NCBI GenBank assembly: GCA_050012175.1
Contig: JBEKHR010000026.1
Coordinates: 1-64,000 of the forward strand
DNA from: CAVROP01 sp050012175
GTDB lineage: Bacteria > Acidobacteriota > Terriglobia > UBA7540
Length of the DNA: 64,000 nt
Direction of reading: 5' to 3'
Shown one piece after another: positions 58,855-64,000 of this stretch; the stretch's first letter is position 1, and each line of letters starts with the position of its first letter. The notes beneath the pieces are model-generated. The model was not told the origin of the DNA. It was given only the letters and a program-made list of their open reading frames with translations, and did not search any database. The translations under genes and the position numbers were made by a program.

Positions 58855-59224
58855 AACAACCGCCCCACTGCGATGCCGCAGAAACCAAAAAGAAGCTGTG
58901 AAATAATCCCTGGGTGACCAAAAGCATTTCACGCGAAGGCGCAAAGTCGTAGAAGGCGCAAAGAAAACAAAGCGGTTGTTCTTTGCGAGTCTTTGCGCCT
59001 TGGCGTCTTTGCGAGAGACTGTTGATTTTTTCACAGCTTCAAAGCGATGTCTGCGCCACCCCGCGGTCAGTGGTTTGCTGACCGTGGGCTTGTGGTCATG
59101 GGGAAGGGCCCACAGTCAGGACTGGTCGCCCGCCATTAAGATCGGCGGACCGTAGGCCGCGGCGGCACCGTGGCTGCGCGCTGGGAACTTGGGGCGCCTC
59201 TAACGGCACGTGCGTCAAGCCGCG
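58855..59224. other. Intergenic with a long imperfect palindrome
   Basis: No gene. Two opposed genes end here (higA rightward, the hybrid kinase leftward), so it should contain terminators. CGCGAAGGCGCAAAGTC at 58932 and CTTTGCGCCTTGGCGTCTTTGC at 58990 form a large imperfect inverted repeat (about 58930-59020) that could serve both directions. Confidence 0.5.
58930..59020. repeat. Imperfect inverted repeat between convergent genes
   Basis: GCGCAAAGTCGTAGAAGGCGCAAAGAAAA on the left pairs in part with TTCTTTGCGAGTCTTTGCGCC on the right. The motif GGCGCAAAG occurs twice on each side. It may act as a bidirectional terminator or be a dispersed repeat; no copy was seen elsewhere in the window. Confidence 0.5.
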
Positions 59225-62200
59225 TCATCCAGCCCTTCCTTCGGGCGCGGGTGGTTGACCAGCGACGCTCTCGATTTCCTTGAACAGTTCCTCCGCCTTG
59301 ATGGGCTTCTGGACGTAGCCGTCCATCTGGGCGGCCAGGCACCGCTCGCGGTCGCCCTTCATGGCATGAGCTGTCATGGCGATGATGGTCAGGTGCCCGC
59401 CCGTAGCTTTCTCCCTCTCGCGAATGAGCGCCGTGGCTTCGAATCCGTCCAGTTGCGGCATCTGCACGTCCATGAGGACAACATCGAAGTTCTCCTTCTC
59501 AAGGGCCGCCAAAGCCTCGCGCCCATCATTGACGACCGTCACCGCGTGGTCCCGTTTCTCGAGCAGGCGCACCGCCAGCCTTTGATTGACGGCGTTGTCC
59601 TCGGCCAGCAGAATGCGCAGCTTTTGTTGACCTTCGCGGAGCGAGTGGCGCGTAATTAAGGCCGGTTCGGCTTCCAGGGCTTTCGCGCCGAGCACCTCGA
59701 GCACGGAGTCCAACAATTGGGATTGCGCCACGGGCTTGGTGAGATACGCCGCGACACCGAGCTCGCGGCAACGGGCGGCGTCTCCTCGCTGACCCGCCGA
59801 AGTCAGCATGATGATCCTGGCTCTCGAAATGCCCGGGTGTTTCTGGATCTGCTCGGCCAGTTCGAACCCATCCATTTCCGGCATGTGGGCGTCGATCAAA
59901 AGCAGGGCAAACGGCCGGCCTGATGCCTCTACCTGCCCCAGAAATGCCGTGGCCTCTGAGCCGCTGGCGGCCAGCGCCGGCACCATCCCCCAACGCCGCA
60001 GCATGTCTGCGAGGATGCGCCGATTCGTGGCGTTATCGTCCACCACCAGCACCCGTTGGCCGACCAGTTCGCTCTCGTCGATGGTTCGGGCCGGAGAAGT
60101 ACTCGTCGCCGCCCGGGCTTGAACCGTGAAGTGGAAGCAGCTCCCTTGGCCGGGTTCGCTCTCCACCCAGATCTGCCCTCCCATCATCCTGACGAGATGG
60201 GAAGAGATCGTCAGCCCCAGCCCTGTGCCCCCGAAGCGTCGCGCCGTCGAGCCGTCGGCCTGTGAGAAAGCGTCGAAGATGGCGGCCTGGTTCTTCTTGG
60301 GAATGCCAATCCCCGTGTCACGCACCTTGAAATGGAGTTGAATCTCGTCGCCTGGGCGCGAATCGACGCCGACTTCGAGCCCCACTTCACCCCGCTCGGT
60401 GAACTTGATGGCGTTCCCGATCAGGTTGATGATCACCTGCCGCAGGCGGCTGACATCGGCGATGATTTCTTCCGGCACCTCGGCGCGGATGTCGCAGGTC
60501 AACTCCAGGCCTTTCTGGGAGCCTCGCAAAGCCAGGAGTGTGAGGGTTACGGCCAAGCTATCGCGCAAGCAGAACTGGATTGGATCCAGTTCGAGCTTGC
60601 CCGCCTCGATCTTGGAGAAGTCCAGAATGTCGTCGATGACGGTGAGCAGCGAATCGGCAGACGACTTGACCAGGCTCGCGTAGTCGCGCTGTTCGGGGTT
60701 GAGCTCAGTGTCCAGCAACAGATCGGTCATGCCCAGAACGCCGTTCATGGGAGTGCGAATCTCATGACTCATGTTGGCCAGAAATTCGCCCTTCGCCCGG
60801 CTGGCGGCGTCGGCGGCCTCGGTGGCCTTTTGGAGCTGGTGGTTGACGACTTGCAATTCCGCGGTGCGCCGCGCCAGTTCCTCCGTCCGCTCTCCGAGCT
60901 CTCTCGTCCGCTCGGTCACCTTCTCTTCCAGTTCCTGATTGCGCCGCGACAGGAACCGGAGGCGAAGCATATAGAACACCCATCCGCCCAGGGCCAACGC
61001 CAAGCCGCACAGAGTGTAGAACCAAGTCTTTTGATAAAAGTGCGGCTGCAACTCGAACTCCAGCGAGGCGCCCGTCCGGTTCCAGACGCCATCGCTGTTG
61101 GCCGCCTGGACCTGAAACGTATAGCGGCCGGGCGGCAGGTTCGTATAGTAAGCCGTCCGGCGCGTGCCCGCGTCCACCCATTCCCGGTCGAATCCCTCCA
61201 GACGATAACGGAACTGCATACGCGCCGGGGCCACGAAGCTCGGAGCGGTGAACTGGATCTCCATGCTGCCGGATCCCGGACCCAAACGCATGCCGTTCTC
61301 TAAAGGTGCGATCTTCCTGTCGAACGAGAGGCTCTCAATCCACGCGGGCGGCGCCAGTTCGTTCCTCAGGATGTGGTTGGGATCAATGACGGCCAATCCC
61401 GCCATCGTCGTAAACCACAGCCGACCATCCCTGCCTTTGCACACCGAGCCCGTGGCGCCGTAAGTGCATTCCTTCGACCTCAAGCCGTCGACTGTGCCGT
61501 AGGCGACACTGCGAACTGACCGAATACGCCCCTCGGCGTAATCGTTCAGCTCCTGTTTCCGCACACAGAAGATTCCGTTGTCGCAGCTCATCCATAGGTA
61601 TCCCGAATCATCTTCCACGATCGAACCCACGGTATTGTCGAACAACCCCTGGTCGACTGAGTAGGAAGTGACACGGCCATCCTTGATGCGGTTCAAGCCA
61701 TCTAAGGTGCCCACCCACTCGGCTCCCTGCCGATCAACGTAGAGGCACATCACATGGTCGCTCAGCAGCCCATTCCTCCGCGTGTAGACCGTCAGGAGTT
61801 TGCCCTGAAGCCGGCTCACGGTGTTCTCTTCGGCCGCAAACCACAACGCGTCGTCAGGCGCCTGGGTTATGGATCTGACCTGGCCAGAGGCGGTGTAGTG
61901 TTCGAACCGGCCGTTCTTGAATCGAGCTAGCCCGGAACCCAGCATGCCGACCCAGAGGTCGCCCTTACGATCTTCGAACATGGAGTCGACCGCAGCGTGC
62001 TTGGAGAGCGGGTCCTGGTCGACGTTGACTCGTCCATTCTTGAGCCGGCCGAGCAATCCGTTATGGAATCCAATCCAAATGCTCCCGTCACGGCCTTCCA
62101 GCAGCGAGCCCAGGGGGCGTGCCGGAAGCCCATCGCGGGCCGTATAGACCTCGACCTTGCCATCCTTGAGGTGGTTCAGACCCGCGCTGTCAGTTCCCAC

Positions 62201-63349
62201 CCAAATGGTCCCATCGCGAGCTTCGAGTACGGCCCACACCAGGTGTGTGGAGAGGCCTTCTCGCTTGCCAAAGTTAGTAAACTTGCCGTCTCTCAATTGC
62301 ACCACGCCGGCATCGAACGATCCGATCCAGAGGTTTCCTTCACGGTCCTTGAAAAGAGCGTTGGTGCAATACGCGCTAGGCAAGCCCTCCGGTGAGCTGT
62401 ACCGATCGAGCGTTCGGTGGCGGAGACGCCCGATGCCGTGCCGGTCAAACCCGATCCAGAGATTGCCATCGCCGTCATCCAGCAGTGAGACGATGTCATT
62501 CTTGGGGAGTCCGGCCGACCAGTTGGAGACCTTCCCGTTATCCAAATGTGCCAGCCCGCCATGAGACGTGCCGACCCAGATTGCGCCGTCAGGCGCGGCC
62601 GCCAGCGTCGTCACGGAATTGTTTGGAAGCCCGTCTCGCGTCGTGTAAGTCGTGAATCGGCTGCCATCGAATTGCGCCAGCCCATCCCTGGTCGCGATCC
62701 ACAGAACGCCCGCGCGATCCTCGAGGAGCGCCCTGATGGCGTCGCCGGGCAGTCCATCTTTGGTTGCGTAAACTCGGATATTACCGTTCCGAAGATGGTT
62801 CAAGCCCTGGTCCGTTCCGATCCACAAGCTGCCGTCCCGGCTCTCGACAAGAGCCCACACGTTGTCATTCGAAAGGCCGTCCCGCGTGGTGAGGGAGTGA
62901 AAGGAACCGTTTTGATAGTGCGTCACCCCGCTGTCCGTGCCGATCCACAGGCTCCCGTCACGGCTGGCTTGCAATCTCTGGATATAATTGGCCGCGAGCC
63001 CTTTGCTGTTGCGACGGTCGAACACGGTGAATCGCACGCCATCAGAGCGCGCCAATCCCTGCTCCGTGCCGAACCAAATGTAGCCATCCTTGGTTTGAGC
63101 GATCGAGTAGACCGAGCTTTGAGGAAGACCGGCTTCCGTGGTCCATACCGTTTGAACGTACTGCGTGATCGCCTTGCGTGGATCGAGCGCCATGCTTGGA
63201 ACAGCGAGCAACACCGCTGCCACGCCCGCGCACAGCAGCGCGAAACGCAGCCCGGATGCTCGAGTCGGACAAAGTTCCACACCATGCTTATCGACAGAGA
63301 CTGGGCGCGGCATTAGAGTCTTTGTGAAAGCCGCCGAAGCACCCAGCAC
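59225..63349 (-). CDS. Hybrid sensor histidine kinase with two-component propeller and two receivers
   Basis: A 1374-residue one-protein phosphorelay (from GTG 63349; ATG 63313 is an alternative start). Signal/anchor LRFALLCAGVAAVLLAVPSM, then about 14 beta-propeller repeats of the form DGLP...V..L.E.RDGSLWIGT (residues 60-690; periplasmic sensor), a Y_Y_Y domain (MQFRYRLEGFDREWVDAGTR, YTNLPPGRYTFQVQAANSDG), a membrane helix (FYTLCGLALALGGWVFYMLR, about 777-797), coiled coil, HisKA with MSHEIRTPMNG (His about 861), HATPase (LIGNAIKFTERG, DTGIGIPKKNQ, FGGTGLGLTIS), and two receivers (VLVVDDNATNRR...LLIDAHMPEMDG about 1095-1215; ILLAEDNAVNQR...VLMDVQMPQLDG about 1243-1365). No HPt or output domain; such proteins usually sense extracellular glycans. 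The response partner is not in the window. Confidence 0.93.
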   Translation of the reverse strand: MLGASAAFTKTLMPRPVSVDKHGVELCPTRASGLRFALLCAGVAAVLLAVPSMALDPRKAITQYVQTVWTTEAGLPQSSVYSIAQTKDGYIWFGTEQGLARSDGVRFTVFDRRNSKGLAANYIQRLQASRDGSLWIGTDSGVTHYQNGSFHSLTTRDGLSNDNVWALVESRDGSLWIGTDQGLNHLRNGNIRVYATKDGLPGDAIRALLEDRAGVLWIATRDGLAQFDGSRFTTYTTRDGLPNNSVTTLAAAPDGAIWVGTSHGGLAHLDNGKVSNWSAGLPKNDIVSLLDDGDGNLWIGFDRHGIGRLRHRTLDRYSSPEGLPSAYCTNALFKDREGNLWIGSFDAGVVQLRDGKFTNFGKREGLSTHLVWAVLEARDGTIWVGTDSAGLNHLKDGKVEVYTARDGLPARPLGSLLEGRDGSIWIGFHNGLLGRLKNGRVNVDQDPLSKHAAVDSMFEDRKGDLWVGMLGSGLARFKNGRFEHYTASGQVRSITQAPDDALWFAAEENTVSRLQGKLLTVYTRRNGLLSDHVMCLYVDRQGAEWVGTLDGLNRIKDGRVTSYSVDQGLFDNTVGSIVEDDSGYLWMSCDNGIFCVRKQELNDYAEGRIRSVRSVAYGTVDGLRSKECTYGATGSVCKGRDGRLWFTTMAGLAVIDPNHILRNELAPPAWIESLSFDRKIAPLENGMRLGPGSGSMEIQFTAPSFVAPARMQFRYRLEGFDREWVDAGTRRTAYYTNLPPGRYTFQVQAANSDGVWNRTGASLEFELQPHFYQKTWFYTLCGLALALGGWVFYMLRLRFLSRRNQELEEKVTERTRELGERTEELARRTAELQVVNHQLQKATEAADAASRAKGEFLANMSHEIRTPMNGVLGMTDLLLDTELNPEQRDYASLVKSSADSLLTVIDDILDFSKIEAGKLELDPIQFCLRDSLAVTLTLLALRGSQKGLELTCDIRAEVPEEIIADVSRLRQVIINLIGNAIKFTERGEVGLEVGVDSRPGDEIQLHFKVRDTGIGIPKKNQAAIFDAFSQADGSTARRFGGTGLGLTISSHLVRMMGGQIWVESEPGQGSCFHFTVQARAATSTSPARTIDESELVGQRVLVVDDNATNRRILADMLRRWGMVPALAASGSEATAFLGQVEASGRPFALLLIDAHMPEMDGFELAEQIQKHPGISRARIIMLTSAGQRGDAARCRELGVAAYLTKPVAQSQLLDSVLEVLGAKALEAEPALITRHSLREGQQKLRILLAEDNAVNQRLAVRLLEKRDHAVTVVNDGREALAALEKENFDVVLMDVQMPQLDGFEATALIREREKATGGHLTIIAMTAHAMKGDRERCLAAQMDGYVQKPIKAEELFKEIESVAGQPPAPEGRAG

Positions 63350-63862
63350 TGAAAACTCGACTGATCCTTGTAGTCAGAGGCGGTCGGGTGTATGTTACCG
63401 GTCGGCGCGAAAACGAAAATGGAAATTGCGGCTAGGGTGAAGGTCTACCTTCTGATTTGCTGGTGGGCGGGTCCTACGGCCGGGGCCGAGCCTTGATTAA
63501 AGCTGCGAAGGGCACAGCCATTCACGTGCCGAATGTAGGCGGAAAGGCAGCAGTTCGGCATGGATGCAGGCACGCAGGATTTTTGGGGGCGCCCCTACCA
63601 CAGGGCAAAGGATTTGACATCGGCGCCTGCGAAGCTCCGGGTCGTTGACCCTACCCGAGCCGCGCTACGGGTGCGATCTCGGCCAGGCACGGTAAAGGGG
63701 GCGTGGCGATGACACCGGGACGCCGGGGAAACGAAAGAGCCAGGGAGCACAAGATTTCTTGCGCAAGCATGGCGATCCTGGGTGGGTTTCTTGTCCTCGG
63801 AGCGACGCGATTCCCGGCGTCCTGGGCCGCTCGCGCCTACCGTTCCTCCTCTGCCCTCACGG
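63350..63862. other. Intergenic, about 510 bp
   Basis: No intact gene. It includes a possible beta-helix protein remnant (63558-63645). Promoter regions for the hybrid kinase (leftward) would be expected near 63350-63450 but none was identified. Confidence 0.45.
63558..63645 (+). pseudogene. Possible C-terminal remnant of a right-handed beta-helix protein
   Basis: The plus-strand reading HGCRHAGFLGAPLPQGKGFD followed by IGACEAPGR and stop resembles the end of choice-of-anchor-Q or pectate-lyase-like beta-helix proteins, whose last motif is DFxGxPRPxGxxxDIGAYE. The rest of such a protein (several hundred residues) is not present upstream. The similarity is short, so the assignment is tentative. 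Confidence 0.3.
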
Positions 63863-64000
63863 TCAAGGGCGCTCGTCCAGCAGGGTATCGATCTCTTTGG
63901 AGAGTTCGCCTTGGAGCTGTTCCGAGCTATCGTAGCTGGCGTGGACCAAGCGTATCCGTCCGGACTTGTCGATGATAATCAGCGAAGGCAAGCCTCCCAG
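63863..64000 (-). CDS. Thioredoxin-like (TlpA/AhpC-TSA type) protein, C-terminal part
   Basis: Partial gene entering from the right edge. The last 45 residues read LGGLPSLIIIDKSGRIRLVH then ASYDSSEQLQGELSKEIDTL and LDERP. GLPSLIIIDKSGRIRLVH is the cis-proline and beta-hairpin segment of the TlpA/ResA/redoxin thioredoxin fold, followed by the final helix. The CxxC active site would lie outside the window, so redox activity and export cannot be judged. The final helix ends DTLLDERP just before the TGA at 63865-63863. Confidence 0.78.
   Translation of the reverse strand: MGGLPSLIIIDKSGRIRLVHASYDSSEQLQGELSKEIDTLLDERP

Noticed and set aside
59210..63440. Several long plus-strand open frames (for example 60332-61303 and 62546-63316)
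   Set aside because: They lie entirely inside the minus-strand hybrid kinase, have no recognisable domains, and the kinase has continuous strong homology motifs.
63703..63975. Plus-strand frame of 90 codons at the right edge
   Set aside because: It is antisense to the thioredoxin-like C-terminus at 63863-64000, which has recognisable fold motifs.

Overview
The window reads as a chromosomal segment of a soil-type acidobacterium (Acidobacteriota, probably Terriglobia). This is inferred from gene families that I associate with that group: the DUF2950/DUF3300 pair, small BON/CsbD/PRC-barrel stress proteins, a beta-propeller hybrid histidine kinase, a giant cyclic beta-1,2-glucan synthase, and REP-like palindromes with a REP-associated transposase. 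Base composition looks moderately GC-rich throughout. No rRNA, tRNA, CRISPR array or phage module was recognised.

Layout. 1-3.1 kb: a decayed REP-associated transposase, palindromic repeats, a class I aldolase cut down to its first 57 codons, and phosphoketolase (xfp). 3.6-8.4 kb: small secreted or hypothetical genes and the DUF2950/DUF3300 pair, all on the minus strand. 8.5-10.6 kb: about 2 kb of repeats without a credible gene. 10.6-14.5 kb: acetate kinase, a HAD hydrolase, a broken receiver-like gene and a glycogen branching enzyme whose C-terminal domain is deleted. 14.6-16.4 kb: small acidic proteins and insertion-sequence-end remnants. 16.5-19 kb: a B12-binding radical SAM protein and a tandem universal stress protein. 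19.4-29 kb: a four-gene RND efflux operon (adaptor, two permeases, outer-membrane lipoprotein) interrupted by a 285-bp inverted-repeat element. 29.2-30.7 kb: a cluster of very small envelope and stress genes. 31.2-35.1 kb: a HEAT protein plus an Mla-type lipid transport set (MlaE, MlaF, and MlaD fused to an OmpA-like domain). 35.2-38.7 kb: PH-domain, AsmA-like and secreted proteins. 39.4-43.6 kb: a second stress cluster (BON fragment, peptidoglycan-binding, DUF3309, CsbD, degenerate receiver, double PRC-barrel), partly duplicated from the first. 44.4-48.4 kb: a VTT/DedA membrane protein, a VIT1/CCC1 family transporter and a Mg2+ P-type ATPase. 48.6-57.8 kb: cyclic glucan synthase of about 3060 residues. 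58-58.9 kb: a HigB/HigA toxin-antitoxin pair with a clear promoter-operator. 59.2-63.3 kb: hybrid histidine kinase. The right edge cuts a thioredoxin-like gene.

Functional reading. xfp makes acetyl-phosphate from sugar phosphates and acetate kinase turns it into ATP plus acetate. With the branching enzyme and a possible sugar-phosphatase HAD protein this was once a carbohydrate and energy-overflow region, now partly eroded (aldolase and branching enzyme). Much of the rest concerns the cell envelope: RND efflux, Mla lipid transport, AsmA, PH-domain, small secreted or membrane proteins, and osmoregulated glucan.

The most unusual structure is a roughly 375-400 bp element present twice (10162-10562 and 43781-44155). 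Both copies keep a near-consensus sigma-70 promoter and three copies of a 25-bp motif at conserved spacing. It may be an undescribed mobile-element end, a MITE, or a small-RNA-encoding repeat. The region also holds at least five other dispersed repeat families, several of them sitting exactly at gene truncations.
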